Assembly (NCBI GenBank): GCA_963169915.1
Contig: CAUJEM010000037.1
Coordinates: forward strand, 1-63,227
DNA from: Myxococcota bacterium
Lineage (GTDB): Bacteria; Myxococcota_A; Polyangia; Polyangiales; Polyangiaceae
Direction: 5' to 3'
DNA: 63,227 bases
The position numbers and the translations under genes were made by a program. Positions 35,037 to 42,870 of the stretch are shown here, piece after piece. A model generated the notes under the pieces. It saw only the letters and a list, made by a program, of their open reading frames with translations, did not search any database and was not told the DNA's origin. How positions within the stretch are numbered: the stretch's first letter is position 1; each line of letters opens with the position of its first letter.

Positions 35037-36092
35037 TCAGTCCTTGATGAGCTGCTGCACGTCAAAGAAGCTGACGACCGCGATGAGCGAGATGAGCATG
35101 AGGAAGCCGATGGCGTGGACGTAGGCCTCGATGGTGGCGTTGGGACGCCGGCGCGTCACCGCTTCATAGATGAGAAAGCAGAGCCGCCCGCCATCCAGCG
35201 CGGGGAAGGGGAGCAGGTTGACCACCGCCAGGTTGGCGCTGAGGATGCCCAAGAAGTAAAAGAAGCTGGCCGCGCCGTCCTCCGCTGCGCCGCTGACGGC
35301 CATGAAGATGGCGGGGGGCCCGCTGAGCTGCGGCTTCTCACGCCCCGAGAGCATCCGGCCGAGGCTCTCCAGGATGACCTTGACCACCACGGCGGGCTGG
35401 ACGATGGCGCGCTGGGCCGCCTCCGCCGCCGGCAGGGGACGGCGCTTGGCGAGCATGCCGACGCCGACCTCGGCCTTGCCGTCCGCGGCGCGGCGCCGAG
35501 GGGTCACCTGGAGCGTGAGCTCCTTGCCCTCTCGCAAGACGGTGAAGGCGAGCGGCTGCTCCGGGGGGCTGGCCGCGATGGCGGTGCGCAGCGCCTCGAA
35601 GTCCGCCACGGGCTTGCCTTGGACGCTCAGCACCTCGTCGCCCGTGAGCAGCTGGGCCTGCTCGGCCGGGGTGTTGGGGAGCACCTTCAGGAGCTTGGTG
35701 GGCTCGGTCTCCAGCCCGGCGACGAAGGCGGCGAAGAACAGCACCGACGCGAAGAGGTAGTTGGCGAAGGAGCCCGCGAAGATGGTGATGATGCGCCCGA
35801 CGAGCGACGCGTTGGCGTAGCTGCCGCGGTCCTTGGGGTCCGCCTCCTCCAGCGGGTTCATCCCGGCGATCTGCACGTACGCGAGGAAGGGGATGAGCGC
35901 CACCTGGTACACCGTGTCGCTGCCGCGCGGCTGGTGCTTCACGATGGTGGGGCCGAAGCCGATGCTGAAGCGGGTCACGCGCATCCCGAAGGCGCGCGCC
36001 GCGAGCAGGTGCCCGGACTCGTGCACCACCATGAGCAGCGCGAAGCCGAGCAGTGCGATCAGGATGACGACCATGAGCGGGGCCAGCAGCAT
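35037..36092 (-). CDS. rseP: Site-2 protease RseP/MucP-like zinc metalloprotease
   Basis: A 351-aa inner-membrane protease that cuts substrates within the bilayer, often anti-sigma factors. TM1 carries the zinc motif HExxH as VVHESGHLLAARAFG. One PDZ domain follows (AEQAQLLTGDEVLSVQGKPV). The second active-site motif is PALDGGRL, in a C-terminal membrane segment after NLAVVNLLPF. GSFANYLFASVLFF matches the conserved GSFxN region. E. coli RseP has two PDZ domains; this one seems to have one. The ATG at 36092 begins MLLAPLMVVILIALLG. No anti-sigma gene is adjacent. Confidence 0.93.
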   Translation of the reverse strand: MLLAPLMVVILIALLGFALLMVVHESGHLLAARAFGMRVTRFSIGFGPTIVKHQPRGSDTVYQVALIPFLAYVQIAGMNPLEEADPKDRGSYANASLVGRIITIFAGSFANYLFASVLFFAAFVAGLETEPTKLLKVLPNTPAEQAQLLTGDEVLSVQGKPVADFEALRTAIAASPPEQPLAFTVLREGKELTLQVTPRRRAADGKAEVGVGMLAKRRPLPAAEAAQRAIVQPAVVVKVILESLGRMLSGREKPQLSGPPAIFMAVSGAAEDGAASFFYFLGILSANLAVVNLLPFPALDGGRLCFLIYEAVTRRRPNATIEAYVHAIGFLMLISLIAVVSFFDVQQLIKD

Positions 36093-36172
36093 AGCGACGC
36101 CTCGACCCAGCGGCCAGTCGGCGGGCGCGGAGGTCCACCGCGCCGCCGCGCCGCCGCGCCGCCGTCCGGTGG

Positions 36173-38860
36173 CTAGGGCGCCTGAGTGAGGACGGGGAGC
36201 TTTGCTTCGGTCACCAGCACCCGGGTGGGGGTGGCGGTGGCGGAGAAGTCCGTCACCGTCACGGGGTGATCCGCGCTCGACAGCGCCGAGACTCCATTGA
36301 GATACGGCAGATCCTCCGTCTCCGTGGCCTCCGCGGAGAAGCCGACCGAGCCGTCCTTGGCGCGCGCCTTGAGCAGCCACAGGCTCCCGTTGCCGCTCGA
36401 CGAGCCGCTGGCGCAGGAGCCGATCAAGGCGCCGCCGTCGTCCGAGAGCCGGACGGAAGCCCACTTCGAGGCGCCGAGGGTGGACGAGCCCTTGTAGCCG
36501 CGCAGCCACAAGATTCGCCCCACGGCGTCCAAGCCTGCCGCGAAGGTCTGTGAGGCCTCGTAGTCTCGGGTGTAGTGCCCCACCGCGATGAAGCCGGTGG
36601 TGGGCAGCTCGGCCACGCCATCCACGACCAGGTAGGACAGCCCGCTGCCGCTCCACGGGGTGGAGCGCCAGATCTCCGAGCCGTCGGGGCGGAGCGTGAG
36701 GAGGAAGCTGCGGTTATAGCCGCCGTAGCGCCCGCTGATGGTCACGTAGCCGCTGCGGGTGGTGAGGATGTTCGAGGGCTCCACCGGCTCACCGTCGTCG
36801 CTCGTCCAGCGCTTGGACCAGGCGAGCCTGCCGTCGTCTCCGAGCCGCGCCACCCAGCCACGCCAGCGCGGGTTCTCGCTGGTCCAGGCGCCGCCCGTGA
36901 CGACGACGCCCCCGTCGATGCGCGTCATGGCCGCGGGGAAGAGCGACGTGGTGGCCGAGCTGAGCCGCTTCGAGAAGCGCAGCCGACCGGCCGCGTCCAC
37001 GCGGAAGATCCAGGCCTGGGTAGGGCCGCCGCTCGGGGGATCGAGGGTAGCGCCGACGAAGGCGCCGCCCTCACCGTCGGCGACGGCGCTCAGGATCTTG
37101 TGCTGGAGGTTCCCGTCGCCGTAGGGGCCGCCGTCGCGGCCGCGCGGGACGTGGAAGGCGCGCGACCAGAGCACGCCGCCGCGCTGGCCCAGCTTGAGGA
37201 GATGATGCGGGTTGGCGAAGGCGAGCAGGGCGGTGTCGTCCAGGGGCACGAGCCGGTGCAAGGCGAGCTGGGGGATGAACAGCTCTTCGTCCGGGGCCGA
37301 GTAGGTGCGGCTCCAGAGCAGCGCGCCGTCGTCACTCCACTTGGAGAGCGCCGTCGCGCCCGAGCCGCTGAAGACGTAGCCGCCGTCGACGGTCCGCAGG
37401 AGCTGCGTGGCGTTGAGCGACTCTCCGGTGTGCCCAAACGACGACAGGGCGCCGTCGAGCCGGCGTGACCAGGGCGTGAAGGTCGGGGACAGGAGGTGGG
37501 CGTCGTCCGGCCCCTCCCCGGGCAGGAGCGTGTTCGCGCCTGGGGGCAGCGTGCAGGCGCCGCTGGTGATCGTCTTTTTGAACAGCTCGAAGGACTTCGA
37601 GTAAGAGGCGAGGTCGACCTGACCGAAGCCCGGCAGCTCGAGCCCAATGGCGAAGCCGAGCTCGAAGTCCCCACGCCCCGAGACCGTGTAGCACGGGTTC
37701 TTCGCCGCGTCGGCGTCGAGCGCGACGCCGACGACGACGCTCGCCGTGGGGCCCGCGAAGTCATAGAGCTTGAGGGCCACCTGCGGGCCGACGCGCGCCT
37801 GAGCGTAGGCGGTGGCCGTCACCTCGGCCTGCGGCGGTGTGAACGAGGAGTCCGCGTGTGGCAGGGTGAGGTCCACGCCGCTCTTCGTGGAGAAGGCGAT
37901 GCCCGCGCCGGTGGAGAACGCGACCCCCGTCTCCACCAAGAAGCGGCTCGAGGCGCGCCCGTCGATGTTGGCGACGACGCTCAGCTCTGGAAAGAAGACG
38001 AGCGGCCCCATGACGATGGGGTCGGCCGTGACCTTGGCGAGCGTGTACTGCTTGGAGAAGCCTTGGAACGCGGCGCCCTCGACCTTCAAGGAGGCCTCCC
38101 CGCCTGCCTCCACGCCGTAGCCGACGCGCACCTCGGGGAGCAAGGACTGCACGGAGCAGCCGCCGCTCGAGAGCACGTCGAGCAGGCAGTCCGCGACCGC
38201 GGTAGGCAGGCTGATGACGTCCCCCCAGTCCACGTCCAGCCCGAAGTCGTACTCGATCTTGCCGCCGAGCTTGCCCGTGACGTGGACCTGGTCCTCCTTC
38301 GTGGAAGGATCGCCGTCGGCGTCGAAGGGGAAAAAATCGACCACCTGTTCGGCGCCGAGCTCGCCGGAGTCGAGCGGACGCAGCGAGGGCGCGGGGGCTG
38401 CCGGGCCGGCGCTCACCGGGGTGAGATCCGCTCGCTGCCAGCGCTGGCCTGCCAGCTTCACCTCGCGCCGGCGTGCCACGACGTGCAGCCTGCGAAAGGC
38501 GATCTGCGGCGGGACCGCGATGGACGACAGCAGCAGCTCGTCGCCCGCCTCCTGCACGTCGCCGATGAAGCGGATGGAGCCGAAGGGCAGCGCCGCCGTC
38601 GGCGGGATGACGAGCACCTGCCGGCGCAGCTCGCCCTCGAGCGCCGGGGTGCGCTGGAACCGGAGCGTGCCGTCCGCCTCGACGGCGACGAGCGCCTTGG
38701 CCGCCGTCGCGTCGAGCAGCCGCGTGGAGTCGAAGAGCTCGAGCTCGAACCGATCCGTCGGGCCCTGGGCGTCGTCCGTCCCCGAGCAAGCGCTCAGGCA
38801 GAGCGCCAGGACGGCGCCAGTGGTGAGGGGTGTGAGGAGGGAGCGCAGCTTCACACGCAC
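36173..38860 (-). CDS. Large lipoprotein with propeller-like C-terminal half
   Basis: An 895-aa predicted lipoprotein (signal peptide ending in LCLSAC, Cys25). The N-terminal half is rich in beta strands and small residues with a few Cys. The C-terminal 430 residues repeat a pattern of GG-Y/F-V-x-x-G followed by D-x-x-G-x-x-x-W-S-R, for example VDGGYVFSGSGATALSKW and LGDDGRLAWSKRW, typical of beta-propeller or delta-60 type repeats. Function unknown; surface or periplasmic binding is likely. The ATG at 38860 follows the beta-barrel gene upstream by 37 bases on the same strand. Confidence 0.8.
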   Translation of the reverse strand: MRVKLRSLLTPLTTGAVLALCLSACSGTDDAQGPTDRFELELFDSTRLLDATAAKALVAVEADGTLRFQRTPALEGELRRQVLVIPPTAALPFGSIRFIGDVQEAGDELLLSSIAVPPQIAFRRLHVVARRREVKLAGQRWQRADLTPVSAGPAAPAPSLRPLDSGELGAEQVVDFFPFDADGDPSTKEDQVHVTGKLGGKIEYDFGLDVDWGDVISLPTAVADCLLDVLSSGGCSVQSLLPEVRVGYGVEAGGEASLKVEGAAFQGFSKQYTLAKVTADPIVMGPLVFFPELSVVANIDGRASSRFLVETGVAFSTGAGIAFSTKSGVDLTLPHADSSFTPPQAEVTATAYAQARVGPQVALKLYDFAGPTASVVVGVALDADAAKNPCYTVSGRGDFELGFAIGLELPGFGQVDLASYSKSFELFKKTITSGACTLPPGANTLLPGEGPDDAHLLSPTFTPWSRRLDGALSSFGHTGESLNATQLLRTVDGGYVFSGSGATALSKWSDDGALLWSRTYSAPDEELFIPQLALHRLVPLDDTALLAFANPHHLLKLGQRGGVLWSRAFHVPRGRDGGPYGDGNLQHKILSAVADGEGGAFVGATLDPPSGGPTQAWIFRVDAAGRLRFSKRLSSATTSLFPAAMTRIDGGVVVTGGAWTSENPRWRGWVARLGDDGRLAWSKRWTSDDGEPVEPSNILTTRSGYVTISGRYGGYNRSFLLTLRPDGSEIWRSTPWSGSGLSYLVVDGVAELPTTGFIAVGHYTRDYEASQTFAAGLDAVGRILWLRGYKGSSTLGASKWASVRLSDDGGALIGSCASGSSSGNGSLWLLKARAKDGSVGFSAEATETEDLPYLNGVSALSSADHPVTVTDFSATATPTRVLVTEAKLPVLTQAP

Positions 38861-38897
38861 GAGGTTAACTCAAGCGCCTGCGGTGTCACGCGTGGGC

Positions 38898-39506
38898 TCA
38901 GAGCAGGAATGAGACGCCGACCGAGAACGTGGGGCTCCCGAGCCGGAGGGTGAGGGTGGCCGTGTCGGAGAAGTGCCAGCGCCCGCCCAGGTAGAGCACG
39001 AAGGGATCGAGCCGCAGGGTGTCCCCGTAGCGGTCCTCGTCGCTCATGAAGCGCAGCGCCAGCCCGGGCTCCCCGAACACGGACCACTGCTCGGACAAGA
39101 AGAAGTTCCACTGCATGACCACGGGGATCCAGACGTAGCTGATGGCATGGCGCTCGTAGTCCGCGCAGGTGCGCCCGTTGTCATGGTAGGCCACGCAGCC
39201 CTGCCAGGCGTTGCCATAGTGGACCCAGTCGAGCCCGACGCCGATGGCAACGGAGTCGTTGATCTTCCCGATGAAGCCGTCGCGTGCGACGGGGAAGGAG
39301 GCGCGGGCGCCGAGGCCGAAGCCCTGATGATCGGGGGCGTTGAGCGTTGGCAGGACGCCGCCGAGCACCAGGTGGGGCTCGAGCTCCGTGGAGTACGTGG
39401 GCTGATTGCCCGGCTCCTTGATGATGAGCCGATCCGCCAGGGCTCCCTGGGGAGCGGCGACCGCGATCAGCCCGAGAGCAGCACCCAGCACCGTAGGGAG
39501 ACGCAT
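38898..39506 (-). CDS. Small outer-membrane beta-barrel protein
   Basis: A 202-aa exported protein. The signal peptide is LPTVLGAALGLIAVAAPQGALA. The mature part has alternating hydrophobic strands (AIGVGLDWVHYGNAW, AISYVWIPVVMQWNFFL, LRLDPFVLYLGGRWHF) and ends with an aromatic-poor but hydrophobic VGVSFLL, fitting an 8-strand barrel. The ATG at 39506 is chosen from the signal peptide; the open frame extends upstream without sense. It probably shares a transcript with the downstream lipoprotein. Confidence 0.8.
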   Translation of the reverse strand: MRLPTVLGAALGLIAVAAPQGALADRLIIKEPGNQPTYSTELEPHLVLGGVLPTLNAPDHQGFGLGARASFPVARDGFIGKINDSVAIGVGLDWVHYGNAWQGCVAYHDNGRTCADYERHAISYVWIPVVMQWNFFLSEQWSVFGEPGLALRFMSDEDRYGDTLRLDPFVLYLGGRWHFSDTATLTLRLGSPTFSVGVSFLL

Positions 39507-39624
39507 GCGCCAGAGTGTAGCCCACGGAGGCGAGCCCGGAAGGGGGGGGCGCGCCACGGCGCCCGCGGATTGCCCGAGCCAGGCCCCGCTGCTAGCGTGC
39601 GCGCGCATTTCTAGGGAGAGCATC

Positions 39625-40755
39625 ATGAGCCAGTCGAACGTCCCCGGTGCGGGTCCTGCCGCCAATCTTCAGCTTCAGGGTGGAGCCGCCATCGTGGCGC
39701 CCGTCAGCGCCTTCCCCGGCGGGGTACCCTCCAACGCCCTCATCGTCGTTCCCCTGGCCAAGCCCACCGAGGAGCTGCTGGAGAAGCTCCAGGAGGGGCC
39801 CGTCGTCGTTCAGCCGGAGCAGATGTGGCCACTGCTCGGGTTCAACGGCCCGGCGGTCCAGGTGCAAGACGCCGAGGGGCGCCCCATCGCCATCGGCTTG
39901 GAGGACCTCCTCGAGGGACTCGACAAGCACTGGCAAGAGGACGGCAAGGATCTCAACCGCGGCCGGATCTATGCCCAGGAGCTCATGAAGTACGGCCGCT
40001 TCGAGAAGGCCGAGAAGGTGCTCTCCAAGGTGGTGGCGTCGGGGGGCGGCGGGGACGACTGGCTGGGCCTCGGCGTGGCGCAGCTCAACCAAGAGAAATG
40101 GGACAAGGCAGAGGCCACGCTCAAGGGGGCCCAGAACCTGCTCCCCACCAATCCCTTCCCCACGCTGCACGTCGCGAAGGTCAAGAAGGGCAAGGGTGAC
40201 GCGGCCGCCGAGCGTGAGCACATCGAGAAGGCCATCGGCATCGATCCGAACTGCGTCGACGCCTGGGCCTACCTGTACTCGCAGGTGAAGGAGGGCGCCG
40301 ACGAGGCGGCCGCGCTGGCCGCCGTGGAGCAGCTCGCGGGGCAAGCGGCGAACGCCAAGAGCGCGGCGCCGTACATCGCGATCCAGGGCTTCTACGCGGC
40401 GGAGGAAGAGACCCGCCCGCAGGCCATCCAGTGGGCCAAGAAGGCCGTCGAGCGCAACGGCCAAGATCCGCTCGCCTTGGTGTGTCTGTCGGCGCTGTAT
40501 GGTCAGAGCGGAGATCTGAAGGGGATCGTAGAGCTGCTGCGCCCGGTCGAGCCGCTCATGGCGCGCGACGTGCGCCTGGCCAACAACTATTTCGAGGCAT
40601 TGTTCCAGCTCCGGGACATCGAGAAGGTGACGAAGCTGCTCAACGCCTTGGCGGGCTCCTCCAGCCGTGAGGTCAAGCAGTTCGCCATCGAACGCTCACG
40701 CATGGTTGCCCAGTTCTTGCAGCAGCAGCAGCAGCAGCTCGCCGCGCGCACCTGA
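39625..40755 (+). CDS. TPR-repeat protein
   Basis: A 376-aa protein without signal peptide or membrane segment. Residues about 110-330 form TPR-like helical pairs (GRIYAQELMKYGRFEKAEKVL; WLGLGVAQLNQEKWDKAEATL; AYIAIQ-type units later). The N-terminal 100 residues contain IVAPVSAFPGGVPSNALIVVP and a strand-rich piece. The C-terminus has six consecutive Gln residues. Likely a cytoplasmic scaffold; partner unknown. The ATG at 39625 has an AGGGAGAG ribosome binding site. Confidence 0.85.
   Translation: MSQSNVPGAGPAANLQLQGGAAIVAPVSAFPGGVPSNALIVVPLAKPTEELLEKLQEGPVVVQPEQMWPLLGFNGPAVQVQDAEGRPIAIGLEDLLEGLDKHWQEDGKDLNRGRIYAQELMKYGRFEKAEKVLSKVVASGGGGDDWLGLGVAQLNQEKWDKAEATLKGAQNLLPTNPFPTLHVAKVKKGKGDAAAEREHIEKAIGIDPNCVDAWAYLYSQVKEGADEAAALAAVEQLAGQAANAKSAAPYIAIQGFYAAEEETRPQAIQWAKKAVERNGQDPLALVCLSALYGQSGDLKGIVELLRPVEPLMARDVRLANNYFEALFQLRDIEKVTKLLNALAGSSSREVKQFAIERSRMVAQFLQQQQQQLAART
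40720..40737 (+). repeat. CAG microsatellite encoding Gln6
   Basis: Six perfect CAG codons near the end of the TPR gene encode a Gln6 run. Unit loss or gain would not shift the frame. Confidence 0.85.
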
Positions 40756-40763
40756 GGCGCGGG

Positions 40764-41396
40764 TCAGTCGTTCCGTGACAGCAGCAGGACGCTCCCCGCG
40801 TTGGCGGGGAGCTCCCGCTCACACTGCTGGTGGGGTGCGCTGGCGTCCCTCGGCAGCACCTCGAGCGTCCGCGCCGGAGCTCGGGCCGGGAGACGCCAGA
40901 GCCCGCCTCCCGGGCGCGCTTCGAAGCCGGTCTTCCCGAGCCGCGCCTCGTAGTGAGCGACGAGCTGCTCAGGGGTGGCCTCCGCGCTGAAGGCGTCCCA
41001 GGTGACGTGGCCGCCCGAGTGATAGGTGCGGCGGCCGCAGAGGTGGGTCAGCCCGGGCGCGCCCGGGAGACCGTAGTCGCTGAAGATGGCGCGGAGCGCC
41101 TCGGTGCTCGAGGTGTCGCCGCGGTGCTGCGGCGCCGTCGGTAGCTCAGGGAGCTGGACCTCGTCGGGTGGCGCGGCGGCGTCGCGGCGGCTCGGCGGTG
41201 GCGCGCTCACGACCGCGGCGGAGCTGACCGCGTGAGCGCCGTGGGAGGAGGCGGCGGGCGCGCTCGCTGCCGCCACGGCGGCGCCGGGCTCGCCCGCGGG
41301 CTCGCTACGCGGGGGGTGCCGTGACGACTGGCAGCCCGCGGCGCCGGCGAGCAGGGCGAAGGGCAAGGGCCAGAGGGCGCGGCGCGCGGAGGGCAT
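40764..41396 (-). CDS. Putative lipoprotein, unknown function
   Basis: A 210-aa protein with signal peptide and lipobox (WPLPFALLAGAAGC, Cys22). A Pro/Ala/Ser-rich stretch follows up to about residue 90, then a folded domain with CGRRTYHSGGHVTWDAFSA and VAHYEARLGKTGFEARPGGG. The YxxxLGxxGF pattern resembles small domains that pack against the envelope, but I cannot name a family. Cys120 and Cys192 may form a disulfide. The ATG at 41396 is set by the signal peptide; the frame is open far upstream as antisense of the kinase gene. Confidence 0.75.
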   Translation of the reverse strand: MPSARRALWPLPFALLAGAAGCQSSRHPPRSEPAGEPGAAVAAASAPAASSHGAHAVSSAAVVSAPPPSRRDAAAPPDEVQLPELPTAPQHRGDTSSTEALRAIFSDYGLPGAPGLTHLCGRRTYHSGGHVTWDAFSAEATPEQLVAHYEARLGKTGFEARPGGGLWRLPARAPARTLEVLPRDASAPHQQCERELPANAGSVLLLSRND

Positions 41397-41444
41397 GCAG
41401 GGATGTTGGCCGATGTCGGCTCGGTCCGCTGAAATTCGTGCACT

Positions 41445-42707
41445 GTGCAGGCCGGCTCGCTCATCTCCAGGAAATATCGGCTCACCCAGCGCCTCGCCGA
41501 GGGGGGCATGGGGGAGGTGTGGGCAGCTCGGAACGAGCGGACCCAGCGCGACGTGGCCATCAAGTTTCTGCTCCCGGCCCTCGCCGGCAACGAGGACGCC
41601 ATGCGCCGGTTCGTGCTCGAGGCGCGGGCCACGGGGCGGCTGCGACACCCCGGGATCGTCGATCTCTTCGACGCCGGGGAGTCCGACGGGCGGCTCTACT
41701 TGGTGATGGAGCTGCTCGTGGGGGAGAGCCTGGAGGAGCGGCTGCTGCGAGCCGGGCCGCTGCGCCCGGAGCAGGCGTGCGTGCTCTTCGCCCAGGTGGC
41801 GCGCGCGCTGCACTACGCGCATGAGTCCGGCGTCATTCACCGGGACCTGTCGAGCGCCAACGTCTTTCTGACGCGCATGCCCGACGGTGGCCCTCCGCTG
41901 CCGAAGATCCTCGATTTTGGCGTGAGCAAGGTGGAGCTGAGCGAGGTGCGGGGGAGGGTGCGCACCAGCAGCGGCGCGGTGCTCGGCTCTCCCGCGTACA
42001 TGAGCCCCGAGCAGGCTCAGGGCGCCGAGCGGGTGGACGCACGCAGCGACGTCTGGGCGCTCGGCGTCTTGCTCTTCGAGAGCCTCGGCGGCCGGCCCCC
42101 GTTCAGTGGCCGAAACTACAACGCGCTGATGGCGGCGATCCTCACCGAGCCGGCGCCGGCGCTGCGGAGCCTGGCGCCGAGCGTGCCCGCTCGGCTTGCG
42201 AGCTTGGTGGACGGCTGTCTCCGCAAGGCCCCTCACGAGCGCCCCCCATCGGCGGGTAGGGTCGCCGACGAGCTCGAGGCGCTCGCCTTGGAGTGGATGG
42301 GACGCGCCGGCTCCGGGGCGGCGCTCCGGCGTCGGATGAGCGATCGACAGCGGTGGACCGCGGGCTCGAAGGGGCCCGAGCCGCGGGCGCGCGGGCGCGC
42401 CGGCTGGACCGTCGCGGGCTCTGCGCTCGGGGTCACGGTCGGCCTCGCGCTCGGGGTGGCCGTGGCGCCGCGGCCCGAGGTCGGGCGCGTGGCCTCCGTC
42501 CAGGCGGCGCTGACCCACCTCGACCCGAGCTTCAGCGTCGTCGCGTCGCCTCCCACGGCCAGCGCTCCAATGAGCGCGCCGGCGCGGCCGCCGCTGTCGC
42601 GCCCTCGTGCCCGCCCAGCGCCGGCCCCCGTGCGCCCCCGATCACCGGCGGAGGTGGTCGAGCCGCTCCCGCCTCGCGTCGTCGCGATGCGGCGCAACCC
42701 GTACTGA
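41445..42707 (+). CDS. Ser/Thr protein kinase with C-terminal membrane segment
   Basis: A 420-aa eukaryotic-like kinase. The kinase domain covers residues 10-280: Gly-rich loop LAEGGMGEVWAA, Lys40 in DVAIKFLL, catalytic loop HRDLSSANVF with Asp134, DFG Asp157, and SPAYMSPEQ. The Lys usual after HRDL is Ser136; similar variants are common in myxobacterial kinases as I know them. A basic segment leads to one membrane helix (VAGSALGVTVGLALGVAVA, about residues 322-340) and an extracytoplasmic Pro/Ala tail. The GTG start at 41445 is divergent from the lipoprotein gene. Confidence 0.93.
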   Translation: MQAGSLISRKYRLTQRLAEGGMGEVWAARNERTQRDVAIKFLLPALAGNEDAMRRFVLEARATGRLRHPGIVDLFDAGESDGRLYLVMELLVGESLEERLLRAGPLRPEQACVLFAQVARALHYAHESGVIHRDLSSANVFLTRMPDGGPPLPKILDFGVSKVELSEVRGRVRTSSGAVLGSPAYMSPEQAQGAERVDARSDVWALGVLLFESLGGRPPFSGRNYNALMAAILTEPAPALRSLAPSVPARLASLVDGCLRKAPHERPPSAGRVADELEALALEWMGRAGSGAALRRRMSDRQRWTAGSKGPEPRARGRAGWTVAGSALGVTVGLALGVAVAPRPEVGRVASVQAALTHLDPSFSVVASPPTASAPMSAPARPPLSRPRARPAPAPVRPRSPAEVVEPLPPRVVAMRRNPY

Positions 42708-42779
42708 GCGCCGCCCTCGGCCCGGCTCCGTGATAGCTTGGAGCGGTGCGAGCCAGGCGTCGCTCCGAGCGCCCTCGGG

Positions 42780-42808
42780 CCACCTCGTGCCAGCCCGACC
42801 CGAGGTGG
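42780..42808. other. Inverted repeat between two kinase genes
   Basis: A perfect 8-bp inverted repeat (42780-42787 with 42801-42808; 13-base loop) lies in the 163-base gap between the kinase genes. It could be a terminator for the first kinase or an operator for the second. No T-tract follows. Confidence 0.35.
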
Positions 42809-42870
42809 CGGGCGCGCTGCTCCCGAGCCACCGAGCTCCAGCGCGGCGCGCGCCCACCCTACGGCCTACG

